Below are positions 13,396 through 59,990 of a stretch of DNA of 64,000 nt, piece after piece. Source of the stretch: Argopecten irradians. Taxonomy: Eukaryota; Mollusca; Bivalvia; Pectinida; Pectinidae. Both the position numbers and the translations under genes were made by a program. The notes beneath the pieces are model-generated. The model ran no database searches. It was not told the origin of the DNA and saw only the letters and a list, made by a program, of their open reading frames with translations. The stretch lies in the NCBI RefSeq assembly GCF_041381155.1, contig NC_091140.1:23960864-24024863 (forward strand). Direction: 5' to 3'. How positions within the stretch are numbered: the stretch's first letter is position 1; every line of letters starts with the position of its first letter.

Positions 13396-14353
13396 TAGCG
13401 TTGAAATGTTTGCCTCATCCCCATTCACGGGCAATCTTTGACTAACTCACTGGTAGTAAAAGCTTCTCGAAATGTATACCTTTGTAATGAAATTAAGATT
13501 TTTTTTTTCTGTACAATTTTTGTTACCATTAAATTTTGCATATTATAACAGTGTTGCGTTTTCATCGGCGCTCAGTATATAAGTCAGACGGAAATAGACA
13601 ACAGTGATATTTGAAACGAAAAAAAGAGTTATATTTCATGCTAATATCACTGTAACGATATGTCGCTTAAACATTTGATCTTTGATAATGGACATGTAAC
13701 TTGATGATTTAGCTCCTAAAAAGCATATGTCGGCCTATAAGAGAGCCGAAATCTAAGGATCACGTATTCCTGGTTTTGAATAAAGCACCTAGTCAATCAC
13801 CGCCATGTTAAGTACCTTCGGGTTTTGTCGGAATTTCGAATCGTATCACTTGACTGACCTACACGTGATGAGCCAGGTAACTAACGTAAGCACACATGTG
13901 TTTGTTTACGTTTTCCTTCTGGCTAATATGAGCCAATCATGCTGGTATATGTCCACAGAGTGAGCATTTGAAACATCTAATTCACACATTGCCGTTAAAT
14001 AATGTGTGTATCAAATATGGTAATGTGCGAGCATTATTTTCTTTATAGATCCAGTCTGCAGAGGTCGACCACATGTTTTGTTTATGTAAAAATGTTGACT
14101 TTTTTCTCCTGGTTTCACAACTCTGGTGTTCGAAAGAGTTCGGAATTATTAGGCATCTTTCGAGCCTACATTTCACGTGTAAACGTTAAAATATTTTTTA
14201 CTTTTATAATAAAAAATAATTCCAGTGCTGCAACTTTTTAAACGGGGTAAAATTGAGGAAAAAAACCAGACAGACGGAAAAAAATGTGTACATGCATATC
14301 ACTTAACAGTTTTGACTTTGTCAAAAAGAGCTAAAGTTATAGACCAAACAAAT

Positions 14354-48150
<33,797 letters not shown>

Positions 48151-48158
48151 GATAATCC

Positions 48159-50535
48159 CTGGCGAGCCAGATTTGTACAGTTAGAACTATCCCATAGCAT
48201 CACGGAATATTAAGCGTGGTATAGCCTTTTATTAACATACATTTAACAACACTTTATTCTACCTTTGTATTGTTTAGGCAATTATTGTGGCGACAAGACA
48301 AAACTTTGAAATACACAAGAGCATTTTTTTTTATTTCAGGAATTGAACAGGAATTCAAAGGTTAAAATACCGAATGTCCTTATTCACAAAGACCTTCAAT
48401 AAAATGATAAGATTATTACAAATTTTCCAGCAACCATTTGTCTTATATGGAGAAGAAGAAGAAACAATGGCGTATATACAACTACTACCTTTTGTTTGGT
48501 CCATTCAACTTTGAAACCAATCTGGTATTATCCGAAACTATTTCGAGTCATTAAATGTCTTGGGTGTGCAAAGTATAGTGGATAACCTTTGTTTGTGTTT
48601 AAGTTTAACGACCCATCTACTGTCATTGTCATTTAGGGCCATTTGTAGACAACCAATACTAATTCTTAGACAAAATAAAAAATGATCAGAGAAGATGTTT
48701 TTCATCACAAAACCGCAAAATTTTGTTATCTGTGTTAATTGTTACTTTATGAAAACACGGGAAGTATTGATTCAATCTTTCTTAATGAGTACATCTTTCT
48801 CAGTGAATGAATATGTCGTGAGAATTATGAAGTATTGTTTTAATCTTTCACAAAGAGTACATCTGTAATAGGAGACTTCAGAAAAGATGGCGCTTAAAGG
48901 TACATCCGGGCGCTCAAAGGTACAACTCCGTATAGCTGTACACATTAAATGTGGGAACTCCGCCGCTTGCAATGTTTGTTTACATTTTATTATAATAAAT
49001 TGTATGGCAGTCCGAGAAATGTTGCTTTATTTTCATTTCAAAAAGTGTTAATGAAAATATGTAACAATAATGTATAGATATAAACATATGATATTCATAT
49101 ATTTTACTTTGTTTAGACTCCATTTTCGACCGCACATGAGAAAAACACGGTCGCCATTACCGTATATACATTGATAGAATATTGCAAATATCGGCTTGAA
49201 ATTACAGATTAAATTCTAAGTTCCCCAAAATATCATACTGTCATTTAAAAAGCGATTACTGTTTTCTAAGTCTTACATGGTAAAACACCAAATTACGATT
49301 TGTGATTATAACAAAATTAAAATTTGCTTTCGTAGATTACCCCAGGCGCACGGCAGCCATATCACGTACTGTCGACATCCCGAATTTCGACCTTTTTTCA
49401 GAGTCACTAAATTAATTATTCTTGATACCTTTTTCGTCAAAAAAATTGGAATTGAGTTTATGATATACAAATAAGTCAGTTTATAGTTACTTTTTATGAT
49501 ATTTTCAACCAAAACTTTAAGTATTTAGGATTCTCGAAGCCATGCGCAATGTGTCCTGGTCGGCATTTCAGTTCTATTAAAGATCTGTATTTATAAATCT
49601 AAATGTAGTCAATCTTACATGTATTCAAAATATTTAAAAGTAATATCACTTCAATTTAAGACTTCAAATGGCAACCCATAGAATGAAAGCGACTGAAAAT
49701 TAAACAATAAACTCTACAGCATGAAAACTGTGCGATTTCACCATTTTATTGTTCGAGATCTATCGGCAGCCATACGTGTACGTACAAATGTAGACCTGCA
49801 TGTACGTGTAACTCGGTGGTTTATAGCATTCCTTTAAAACAAGATATACACGGTAAAGAACGAAAAGCACAAGTACTTATTGAGATATGTGTTGGTAATT
49901 ACATACGTATTAATATTATTAATTTCCCCAGGTACATGTATGGGCTGTGGCCTGAGATGATCTACCAACGATGCCATGCACGAGCGGCCTTGGTCTGGCC
50001 AGATAAGGTCCACATTTCGTTATATTGAATAGTGTTGTGAACAGCTTTTTCATGTATAACAGAAACATGACACAAAAAAAATCAATTATCTATTCATATC
50101 AACAAAACATGGATTTAGATAAGGTCTACGTGTGAACAAAAAACGGGTACGTGTGACGGCCCGGCACCGCGTCGCAAGCTGGCTTCAACACTAAATCTAC
50201 AGAAATATATGTAGTAGTAAACATTGTAAATCTAAAAATAGTAATGTCTGTAACCTCTCAAACAATAGGAAACCATTTTAAAATCAGAATTTGCAAGTAT
50301 GAAAGTGTATTTTTGTCACAGTATCGATTGTGTAGCAGGGATGTACATTGTACATGTACGTATCTGTTATTTTTTTATTAGTCGCCATACTGTGTTTGTA
50401 CCTTTGAGGACCCGGATGTAAACTTTCAGTGACGTCACGCCATCTTTTTCTGAAATCTCTTATAAGACACATACATTAGTCGTTCTAATATGTGCAACTA
50501 CCGTAAAAGATATGTATATAGAACTGGGTACTCAC
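48159..50535. other. ABCC 5'UTR intron (inferred), no other feature seen
   Basis: AT-rich non-coding sequence. Short frames on both strands (for example 49277-49512) overlap and have no family resemblance. The boundaries depend on the inferred 5'UTR exon. Confidence 0.45.
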
Positions 50536-50640
50536 CTTGACGTCGCAGTAGTTTGAGGTGACTGAACTGATGGCACCGCAGACCCGATAATGGACAGTAA
50601 TAACGGCATGATGTGAAATAGTGTACGGCAGATGTCGCGT
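50536..50640 (-). other. probable 5'UTR exon of the ABCC gene
   Basis: A strong donor (cgtcaag then gtgagtac on the minus strand) ends an exon at 50536. The next usable acceptor on the minus strand is cgccag ending at 48159, eight bases before the start ATG. The right edge is a guess because no promoter motif fixes the start site. An ATG at 50609-50607 opens a 35-codon upstream frame that overlaps the main start after splicing. Confidence 0.5.
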
Positions 50641-50942
50641 AGTTATAATTATAAGTGTGTGGGTATGAAAACATTAAACACAGCTGTCATCACAACTAAG
50701 TATCATTTATGGACGTCCAATAACTTTGATGCTACTTCCATTAGGTACATAATACACTAACTACTCAGCTATATGATAAAAATCGTTAAGGATCTTAAAA
50801 TTTCTTGTGGAAAAGGAGCTTTTTTTGTTCTATGATTTGTATAGTACCTGCCTGTTTAGTTATAAATTAGATGTTCATAAAACATCCATAGTACATTGTA
50901 CTGTGAGTGAGGTATCCGAAAGACGATAGCGTCCCCTATGCA

Positions 50943-52001
50943 TGTATCCGTTGCACTCCAATGGTTGTATCATTAGTACTCCAGTGGTTGTATCATTGGT
51001 ACTCCAGGGGTTGTATCCTTCGTACTCCAGATGTTGTATCATTGGTACTCCAGTGGTTGTTTCATTGGTACTCCAGGGGTTGTATCCTTGGCACCCCAGG
51101 GGTTGTATCCTTGGTACTCCAGGGGTTGTATCATTGGTACTCCAGTGGTTGTATCCTTGGCACTCCAGGGGTTGTATCATTGGTACTCCAGGGGTTGTAT
51201 CATTGGTACTCCAGGGGTTGTATCATTGGTACTCCAGGGGTTGTATCATTGGTACTCCAGGGGTTGTATCCTTCGTACTCCAGACCAGAGGATGTATCTT
51301 GGTACCCCAGGGATTGTATCCTTGGTATTCCACGGTTTGCATCCTACGTACTCCAGGGCTTGTATCCGTGGTACTCCCGGGGTTGTATCCTTGGCACCCC
51401 AGGGGTTGTATCCTTGGTACTCCAGGGGTTGTATCCGTGGTACTCCAGGCAGGGGTTGTATCCTTGGTACTCCCGGGGTTGTATCTTTGGTATCCCAAGG
51501 GTTGTATCCTTGGTAACCTAGGGGTTGTATCCTTGATACTCCAGAGGTTGTATCATTGGTACTCCAGGGATTGTATCCTTGGTACCACAGGGTTTGTATC
51601 ATTGGTACCACAGAGATTGTATCCTTGGAACCCCAGGGGTTGTATCCTTGGTGATCCAGGGATTGTATCCTTGTTAACCTAGGGGTTGTATCATTAGTAT
51701 CCCCGGGGTTGTATCCTTGGTAACCTAGGGGTTGTATCCTTGGTACCCCAGGGGTTGTATCCATGGTAACCTAGGGGTTGTATCATTGGTATCCCCGGGG
51801 TTGTATCCTTGGTAACCTAGGGGTTGTATCCTTGGTACCCCAGGGGTTGTATCCTTGGTAACCTAGGGGTTGTATCCTTGGTACCACAGGGATTGTATCA
51901 TTGGTATCACAGGGGTTATATCCTTGGTACCCCAGGGGGTGTATCCTTGGTACCCCAGGGGTTGTATCGTTGGTACCCCTGGGGTTGTATCTTTGGTACC
52001 C
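50943..52001 (+). repeat. 23-bp minisatellite, about 46 copies, between ABCC and VAMP7
   Basis: The consensus unit is ggttgtatccttggtactccagg. The first half is mainly ...actccagg units with att/ctt alternation. The second half alternates aacctagg and accccagg units, making a 46-bp higher-order repeat. The unit has no stop codon in any of six frames, and 23 is not a multiple of 3. Long open frames of 80-246 codons therefore appear on both strands with a 23-residue period; these are by-products of the repeat. Confidence 0.95.
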
Positions 52002-52362
52002 AAAAAGTTACAGAGAGTGACACCCAAAGCCATGCAGCGTACTATTTCATAGTGTATTGCCTTTAGTTCTTTGTAAAATGGTAAACATTCGGCAACATTC
52101 TGGTCTTATATAAATCAGTGGCGTATGAAGATGAAACGTAATGGGGGGCAAAGTCCTCAATATTTCGTAAGCCACAGGAACATATATCGCGTCCCGCACC
52201 CACAGGAAATACTTGATGATATACTTTTTTCATATACATTGTATCATTACATATTATACTTGTACACATCTATAGACAGTGGTGTCGCTAACAGGAAATT
52301 AATGAATACGTAAATTAGCGTGCGAGTTGGGGAGTTGGGGTTCTGGGGTATCCCCTGATGGA

Positions 52363-52577
52363 AAAATTACAATTTAGAATGACTGAGATGAGTATTAAGA
52401 TGCATTTTGATTATTTTGCGAAGACACCTAAGGTGCGAGGTTTTAAGATTCATTTTATGAAATTTGCGAGCGCCGAAGGCGCGAGATTTTGGTGTTTAGG
52501 GGTCCGCGGTACCGGGAAAATTGTACGATTAGAATGGCTGAGATGAGTTTTACGATTCATTATGTTGAATTTGCGAG
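52363..52577 (+). repeat. two-copy diverged tandem duplication, about 150 bp
   Basis: Copies share aaaatt(a/g)tac(a/g)attagaat(g) and ctgagatgagt followed by ttaagat/ttacgat, cattttgat and atttgcgag. The middle carries the small palindrome gcgagcgccgaaggcgcgag. No frame is supported. Confidence 0.6.
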
Positions 52578-52740
52578 TACTTAGTAGTCTAAGAGTTAGA
52601 TTGTTCAGAATATCTTCTGATCAATCAAATGACATTTATATAGAACGTTCACATGTGACCGTCAGCAGCGATTCGTAAATTCGATTTACCGCGGGAAATA
52701 CTTTTACGTCACTTCCTGTTTAGTGGTAATAGCTGTAAAC

Positions 52741-52787
52741 ATTGACACGGACTGAAGAGTTATCTGCTGATTTTATGCTGTGAAAAG
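52741..52787 (+). other. VAMP7: VAMP7 non-coding first exon (3' part)
   Basis: A strong donor (tgaaaag then gtaagttttgg) at 52787/52788 precedes a 3.4 kb intron to the coding exon 2, the layout common for VAMP7. The exon includes a minimal upstream frame ATG CTG TGA at 52775-52783. The start of transcription is not determined. Confidence 0.5.
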
Positions 52788-53671
52788 GTAAGTTTTGGTA
52801 AGAATGAGATTATTTATCACATCTTATTACTTGTCCTAACGCCAAGAATTAGTGTGAATGACGAAAGGGTCTCAAAGTGATGAATTGTGATGTTAATTAC
52901 AAAAAGTCACTTGAGCCTGAGTCATGTGACTGATGTCAACACACTAAAACAGGAAACGCAGGGCATGTGAAGTACTAGGCCTAGCCTAAGTAGTGGTATG
53001 ATATTGGCGGTAAGTCCTTATTCCTGCTTTGATAAAATGATATACTAATTGTTTCTGTAAATCAGTGATATTTACGGGACTATGCCGACTATGAAAAGTG
53101 CCATAACCATCAAAACGGTAAAAGAGTAAAAAAAAAAATCCTACTTTTGCTTTATTAGGATAGCTTTATATACAATATAAATAATAAATATCTGTATCTG
53201 TATGGATGATGCCGCTATATCCCAAATCTGGTAATCTTGCAGCGGGTGAGAGAGAGTGCAGGTGATATGTGGTTTAGTCGTGCATTTTGAGTGCTGATCA
53301 TGATCTGAATGCCTCGATATACTGCTACAATGAACTATACTATTTTCCAGGTAGTTCCAATCTAGTATAGTTCCTAGTGAAGAATGAGTTTATGTACTGG
53401 TCAGTCTTTGGTGATTGAACTCTGGAGCCTCTGTCGTTGTTACATATAGATCTATGAACGATGTTGGTGGAATTAAAGTCACTTAGGTTTTTAGCAGTAA
53501 TTAGTCTTCCCTGTTTTTTAGTATAAGGTAATCTGATTGAGTTATAGCTGGCACTAACCCCTCCACGACCCTGTATAGATATATGAATCAGTTTCGACGT
53601 CTGACCTCTAATATATAGGCAGAATCCTTGTTTATTTTTGTATAAATTGACCCATGGTACAACAATTATAT

Positions 53672-53775
53672 ACTATTTGTAAGACAAGATAATATTTGTG
53701 TAATATTTGTAAGACACAAGATAATTCTAGTGTAATATTTGTAAGACGCAAGATAATATTAGTGTAATGTTGTAA
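53672..53775 (+). repeat. tandem array, about 34-bp unit, 3-4 copies
   Basis: The unit is taatatttgtaagacacaag followed by ataatattagtg. It lies in the first VAMP7 intron. Confidence 0.8.
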
Positions 53776-53924
53776 GACACCAGAAACATTGGTTCACTTT
53801 AACAACACTTAATTGACCATGGTACTCCAACAATGGTAGAGGGATACCACAATGAGTCATGTTGATATTGCCCTATGAGAAGTTTCTCAATATTACATGG
53901 CGTTCTGTCTATAATAAATAGCAT

Positions 53925-54020
53925 AAATATGTATATAGGATCTTACATGAGTGATCATTCATATAATAAATAGCATAGATATATATATAGCCTATATAGG
54001 ATTTTACATGAGTGATAATT
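53925..54020 (+). repeat. two-copy direct repeat, about 60 bp
   Basis: The phrase aataaatagcataaatatgtatatagg through attttacatgagtgat occurs twice with small changes, immediately left of the foldback at 54018. Confidence 0.65.
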
Positions 54021-54127
54021 TCATATGAGATTTTATGAAACGAGTCTTAAGAACTTTTTATTTTTGCGAGCCTTGGCGAGCAAAAATAAAAACTTCGAGA
54101 CGAGTTTCATAAAATCTCATATGAAAT
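54018..54127. mobile_element. foldback element, 50-bp arms
   Basis: The left arm is atttcatatgagattttatg then aaacgagtct and aactttttatttttgc. The right arm is the inverse and ends catatgaaat. The core is gcgagccttggcgagc. No frame is seen. It lies in the first VAMP7 intron. Confidence 0.8.
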
Positions 54128-55710
54128 GAACACAAATTAAAGATACTTTTTATCACAAATACCTACATAACAAAGAATTTATGTCAAAATGTATTCCAAA
54201 AATCCAGCAGAGGCTGCCATTTTGTCCTGCTGTCCTCGTAAACTTAATGTCACATCATTTTTCCTGACGTCATTTTATTGTTTCTGTCTGATATCACAAT
54301 GAATTCCCAGCCAATGAAAATCGCTCCAGGTCATATTACACTTGTGCAGACAAAAGTTGAAAAAAATGGCCGGACATTTGGACTGGTAAGGACTGTGAGT
54401 AAGAAGGACCGAACAAGATTTTGCCGGACTGAACATTAATGTGAATTTTTGAAGGAAACATAACTTCCTTCAATAAGTATCCACTATCCAGGCAGCTGTT
54501 TTCAGGATTATCTAATTCATCTTATGCAGTTTTCATATTTGCAAGGTTCAGCACCTGTGTAATACTTCTGAGACACCATTTCTACCAACTTCCAGTACTC
54601 AACAATTGCCAGACGGTCAGTCCGGACCAGATTTTAAAATAGGCGGTCAGAGTCAAATTTTGCTATGTCCGTTGGAGTGGCAAATTTCAAGATGTCTGCT
54701 AGTGACATATGCAAAAATATTACACAGGCGAAATCATTGGGTATAAGGCAGATTATGTGATAAATAAAAATACCCCTATATACTATATAAAAAACACATT
54801 TTCTTCTTTTTCTTTTTTTTTTAACAAATTTATGCAATATTATTGACAGAATATCAAGCTCCTGTGTCAATATCAAGGATTTTTAAGTGACCATGCGAGA
54901 CACCTATGAACCGGAAATAAAAACCATTTTTCTCATCAAGTCAAAAGAAACACCACAGCAAAGCTTAATAAATTTCAGAATGTTTAGTCATTAGTTTAAT
55001 TTAAGGACAGAAGATTTAGAAGAAATGTCTTAAATTTTCATTAAGAATACATAAGACAGCTCATGAAATTACAGCTTGCTTTAGAAAGTAAGACAATAGA
55101 CTGGCACCCGCAAGCTACATCAAAGGCTGCACTGGCGGATATCAAAGGATATTCAGTCTTGGCCCAACTTCACAGGCAGTGCACAAACACAAAAACGCTT
55201 GCGCCGTATTACTCCGAAATTCCGAGTGACAAATCCTTCTCACTTATAAATCTTAGGTCAATATATCAAGCATCTAATATTATTAGATGATTGGCCATGG
55301 GTGTACATTTATAATTCGAATTCAGTACATGTAATTACAATGTACTTATGATTGCATAATGAATATACATGTACAATTGATTTAAGGAAGTTACATTTTT
55401 AAATTGTTTTCAATATCACAATGCCCATTAAATGACTTCGTTTTCTAAGAACTGTTCTTTATCTATTAGACTACTGGGTATTACAGGGAAGTAAGGTAAT
55501 TAGTATGCAGATTTGATCTTTACTGAGTTTCTATATACATGTATAATATTTTATAATATAACTGAAGGCAAGGCCCTAAAGGGCTCAGTTAAATGGTTTA
55601 ATAACTTTACTAAATACACAATAACTGCATTATGAATAAAGTGATTTTAATGAAACTTACCTTTCAGTTTATTTTTTGTTCACATATTTACACACTATAT
55701 CTTTTATCAG

Positions 55711-55997
55711 GGGCGGCGATGGCCGAGTGGTTAAGATGTCTTGACATTTAATCTAATGCATTGTATCTTAATGTAATAGAGTTTAAGACATTAATAAAAT
55801 AATAATGTATTACCACAAGCGCTAGCCCTCCACATCTGGGTTGCGAGTTGAATGGTAAGTGGGCCCCGGGGCAGTTGTCAGGTACTGACCGCTGGTCGGT
55901 GGTTTTTCTTTGGGTACTCAGGCTTTCCTTTACCAATAAAGCTGGCACATCCTTACATAGCCCTGCCTGTTAATAGGACGTTGAAGTAATAAAACTC
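55711..55997 (+). mobile_element. tRNA(Ser)-like SINE with an insertion in its head
   Basis: The head gatggccgagtggttaagat matches a serine-tRNA D-arm and A box. The B-box region (gggttgcgagttgaat) comes only about 120 bp later; between lies AT-rich extra sequence from about 55742 to 55812. Then follow the central block tcaggtactgaccgctggtc, ttccttta(c)caataaa and the 3' tail cctgcctgttaataggacgt. The extra sequence and a weak B box show it is not a working tRNA gene. Confidence 0.82.
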
Positions 55998-56231
55998 CTT
56001 AAACCCCAATCTTTCTTCCCCACCTTAAGAAAGAAATTGTATGCAGTAGTTGATTGTTGCAGGTCCATTGGATATTTTGTTTATGTCTCTATTATTAGTT
56101 AATACATTTGTGAAACTGGTTCCTGTAAATTAACACAGATATTATCAATAGTGATGTTTTTTTATTTTCAGTATATTACAGAAATTGGAAAAACAATATA
56201 ATATACCAAATACTGAAAAGAACACAGCAAA

Positions 56232-59200
56232 ATGCCCATCTTATTTGCAGTTGTTGCCAGAGGCACAACTGTCCTGGCTAAATATGCCAGCTGTGCTGGG
56301 AACTTCACGGAGGTCACAGAGCAAATTATATCAAAAATAGCACCAGAGAATTCTAAACTGACTTACTCCCATGGAAGGTAATGTATAAATATGTTACCAT
56401 ATATGTAGGTGACAAAATACAGTATAGATTTTATAAATTATCAGAACTATTTTGTGTTTATAATGTTAACAAAATACAGTATAAATTTTATGAATTATAA
56501 ATTATCATAACTATTTTGTATTTAGAATGTTAATAAAATACACTATAAATCTTATAAATTATAAATTATCATAACTATTTTGTGTTTACAGTTACCTGTT
56601 TCATTATGTGTGTGATGACAGAATTGTTTACCTATGTATAACAGATGATGTAAGTACAACATCAATATATCATGTTCGTTATTTAATCTGTAAATTATGT
56701 CTTTTCCCAATAATCAAGAGACTTGGCAAAATGAGAACAGTGTAATTTGCAATCATGTGTTCCATGTAGAGAAACACATGACTTACTTGCATTGACTAAC
56801 TCTAGGAAAGGACAAGTTACAACTAGTTTGGGGATAAAACTCTACAAAACAACCTTTTTTTGGCATGAATTACATTTGCCAGATATATGCCATACTCATA
56901 ATTATTATGATGCGCAAATTTAGTGTAAATGCATCCATCCACATTAACAAACTAACCTAATGTATCTTCACCAGAAGCCTGAACTGGCTTTCGACGACTC
57001 AACCCATTGATAGATTGATCGATTGATAATTATAGTAACCATATAATCTGTTGTGAAATGGTTCTCTGATATAAGACTAGAAGCCATCTAGAATAAAAAA
57101 AGACCTTGACATTCTTTCAAGGTCGCATAATACATATGTTTTTCTACAACCAAGCTTATGTATGATATTTATTAGTCTATTTAGATACTTATAATTACAA
57201 TAATATTATATTGTCTTTCAGGATTTTGAGAGATCAAAAGCATTCTTGTTCCTGAATGAAATAAAAAGAAGGTAAGATATTTGATTTGCTCCATATTATT
57301 GATAAAATTGAATTGAGGTAAATGTTATTTATGTGTGCCTACCAGAATAGCCTAATGGTAATTCCAAAGACACACCCCTCTTTATAGTTTAGGAATATAT
57401 GTCATAATACTGTATAATGTTTTACATGATACTGTGCTGTGATACTTCATCCCGAGTCCTTGATGTGTATGTACAGAATATAAAATATAATGTATGTATT
57501 GTTTGTACAGATTCCAGGCCCAGTATGGGGTGCGTGCACAGACTGCTCTCCCCTACGCCATGAATAGCGAGTTCTCCAGAATTATGGCCTCACAAATGGT
57601 AAGTATTATAATATTAATTCTCAAATCTCATTTTTGTAAAAAACAAAAAACAACTATTAATCTTTTTGAGATTTCCATAGGCATATTTTCTAAGAAAATT
57701 AATTCAGTGTAATTAATGGCGAGGGGGTTCAGCATTGCAGTGTTGCAACACTTGTCCATCTCTCTGCAGGCTCTAATACCCCAGTACTTATATCAGGGGT
57801 ACTTGGAACATCATATTTTTGCCACATCATAGATTAATAATAATATTAGGTCACTGTAACTTACATTTTGACCTTTGACTTCTATTAAAGCTTGTCAGGG
57901 CTCTTACTTCTCCACTTCTTGTTGCTGTAAGCTCATATATATATATTTGGATCATAGTTCACTTAAGTGAGACAATATATTAGGAGAAATAAGAATGGCC
58001 TATATTTTGACCTTTGACCAACACAAAATAAAAAAACGGTTGTCTCTTATCTCCAGAACTGGAATTTCACATTGGTTTGATACTTTTGAACTTAAAGCCT
58101 TTGCTTATTTAATGTTTAAATTCAGTATATGAGTTACAAATTTATCTTGTTTACAATCACAAGTTAAATTTATTATCAAAAATAACCAATTACGACAAAT
58201 TAAAACATGAAAACTTTTGTGCATTTCAGAAATTTGTAACAGAAAACCAGGAGCCAGACCAGGTAGAAAAAGTTCAAGGTCAGGTTGATGAACTCAAGGG
58301 CATCATGGTCAGAAATATTGGTATGTATCACAGGATAGAAACTGTTTTGAGGATCACAACTCAATTATCACTTAGAAATGAAAACATTTGTAATAGCTAA
58401 TTAAATTGTACATGAATGTAATGTGAATAATAATTTTTTCTTTTTTATTTCAGATCAAATTGCAGATCGAGGAGAAAGACTAGAATTATTAGTTGATAAA
58501 ACAGATGAACTTAGTGCTAATGTAAGTGATTTATTAATGCTGTAATAAACTTTATATATTAAAGCCAAATCATACACTTATTTTTTATGACATTTCCTGT
58601 TTGCTTTAAAGAATCATCTTATTTTGTGTCTTTTCTTTATATTATTTTGATTTCATTATATATGTCAAAGACTTGCAATTGGAGAAAAACAAAAACAAAA
58701 AAAAAGACAAATGCAAAATAAAATAAAAAGTTATAAAAATGTAAATGGAAGTGAAGGTAATGATGACTAAGTATTGCTACTCTTTCTGTTGCAGGCTGTC
58801 ACCTTTAAGAAAAGTAGTAGAACTTTAGCTCGATCAATGTGGTTTAAAAACGTGAAAATTACCATCATAATTGCTGTGGTTGTCATTGTAAGTATAACAT
58901 CATTATAACAAATCTGAAGTAATACAAGTTTATTTGCAGATACCTTGTATTCAAGGGCTAAAGGGGCCTATGGCTTTTTTCATGTGAACAACTTCTCTGA
59001 AACTAAGCATTTAATAGCACTCTATTGCTTAGGTAGAATTCCTTTGGGATCGGGATTCAATGTTGTGTAAATGGTTAGGCTGACACCTGCAGGGGCCCTG
59101 AGGTCAGGGCCAAAATGGGGTCATTTGTTTACTGTCATGTTACTTATGTAATTTTTTTCTAAATTTTAGAATTTATTTTTAAAGTACATTTACTTGACAG

Positions 59201-59342
59201 CATTTTGTGAAAGTGATAAAATATTTTTAATCGCAATAAATGTATATCTAACCATCTCCGTCTTTTTATATTTTAGGTAATCTTGTACTTCATCATTTCT
59301 GCTGCATGTGGAGGACTAGATTGGCCCTGTACTCGCAAGTGA
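56232..59342 (+). CDS. VAMP7: VAMP7 longin-type R-SNARE, complete, 8 coding exons, 219 aa
   Basis: Coding exons: 56232-56377, 56592-56649, 57222-57271, 57511-57598, 58230-58320, 58454-58521, 58795-58887, 59277-59342 (TGA). They sum to 660 nt with all phases joining and GT-AG borders. The protein starts MPILFAVVARGTTVLAKYAS and follows human VAMP7 (220 aa) throughout. It has an N-terminal longin domain (to about residue 120, TYSHGSYLFHY, ALPYAMNSEFSR), an R-SNARE motif (VDELKGIMVRNIDQIADRGE) with the zero-layer Arg at residue 150, and a C-terminal anchor (about 188-209) with a short lumenal CGGLDWPCTRK-type tail. VAMP7 drives late endosome/lysosome and exocytic fusion with syntaxin and SNAP partners (family knowledge). 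The start is the first ATG of exon 2, whose first 60 bases (56172-56231) are untranslated. Confidence 0.98.
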
Positions 59343-59800
59343 TCTGGCCAAACCGTCGTAATCATCTTTGATTAACCAAAAATACATAACCTTTGTCTTT
59401 CATATTTATCTTCATTGTATACCATCGACAGCAATATCGCATATTTAACGCAGAGGTCTAAACCGATATGTCACAGTGTAACTGTCCATGCTTGACTGTG
59501 TGGTAGCTTGATCAGGTTTTCCTAGACTGAATTACTGTAAACCTACTTATTTTCATGAAAAAGTAAATTTTTCATATTTTTGGGAGAAATCACAAAAGGT
59601 TTGTTTCACTCACAGATACAATGTACATGTATAATTACATAAAACCACATGAGTCTTGTCATAAGATTGAATTGTGTTCGACAAAAATCATTTGAGGCAT
59701 GAAACCATTTAATGAAGTCACCTCAGAAATAATGGTTTACCGGTAATCATTTATAAAGCTTGGTGTAGGACGAATAAAGTCCTTTATTTTGCATTTTTCT
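59343..59800 (+). other. VAMP7: VAMP7 3' untranslated region (minimum extent)
   Basis: The first AATAAA after the stop is at 59773-59778 (cgaataaagtcc). Later candidates exist near 61829 and 62337, so longer forms are possible. Confidence 0.45.
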
Positions 59801-59990
59801 GGTATCAAAAGTTAAAATTGAGTTTTTGTATATCATGCTTTCAGATCTTTCTTGCAAACACAGACAAGCGAATTTGCTATTCATCTTTAAAACTAATTAG
59901 ATGTACCTTTTATCATCAGAGATGAAGAATGCTGATTTTTTCATGCAAAATGAAACACATGTCAATCTTCCAAGCTAATTAAAATTTAGA

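Larger units (their letters stand above)
50641..52787. promoter_or_regulatory. shared spacer of divergent ABCC (-) and VAMP7 (+), with VAMP7 first exon at its right end
   Basis: The probable ABCC first exon ends near 50640 (minus) and a non-coding VAMP7 exon ends at 52787 (donor gtaagt). Just upstream of the latter, ttttacgtcacttcctg at about 52705-52721 holds a CRE-like half site next to an ETS-like cttcct. No TATA box was seen. The minisatellite fills half of this interval. Promoter function is inferred only from position. Confidence 0.45.
52788..56171 (+). other. VAMP7 first intron
   Basis: It runs from the donor gtaagt at 52788 to the acceptor ttttcag ending at 56171. It contains the tandem repeats, foldback and SINE listed separately. 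The open frame 55063-55290 has no recognisable family, no splice context and ordinary intron composition. Confidence 0.6.

Noticed and set aside
13230-13424. 64-codon minus-strand frame with Pro run
   Set aside because: The Pro run is the complement of the G17 tract, and the frame overlaps the Tc1 remnant on the other strand.
50907-52066. Long overlapping open frames (80-246 codons) on both strands
   Set aside because: They arise because the 23-bp unit has no stop in any frame. No start context, splice context or family resemblance.
55063-55290. 75-codon plus-strand frame in VAMP7 intron 1
   Set aside because: No family resemblance, no splice context, ordinary composition.
55711-55760. Functional serine tRNA gene
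   Set aside because: Only the 5' half matches. The anticodon and T arms cannot be folded, and the sequence continues into a SINE body.
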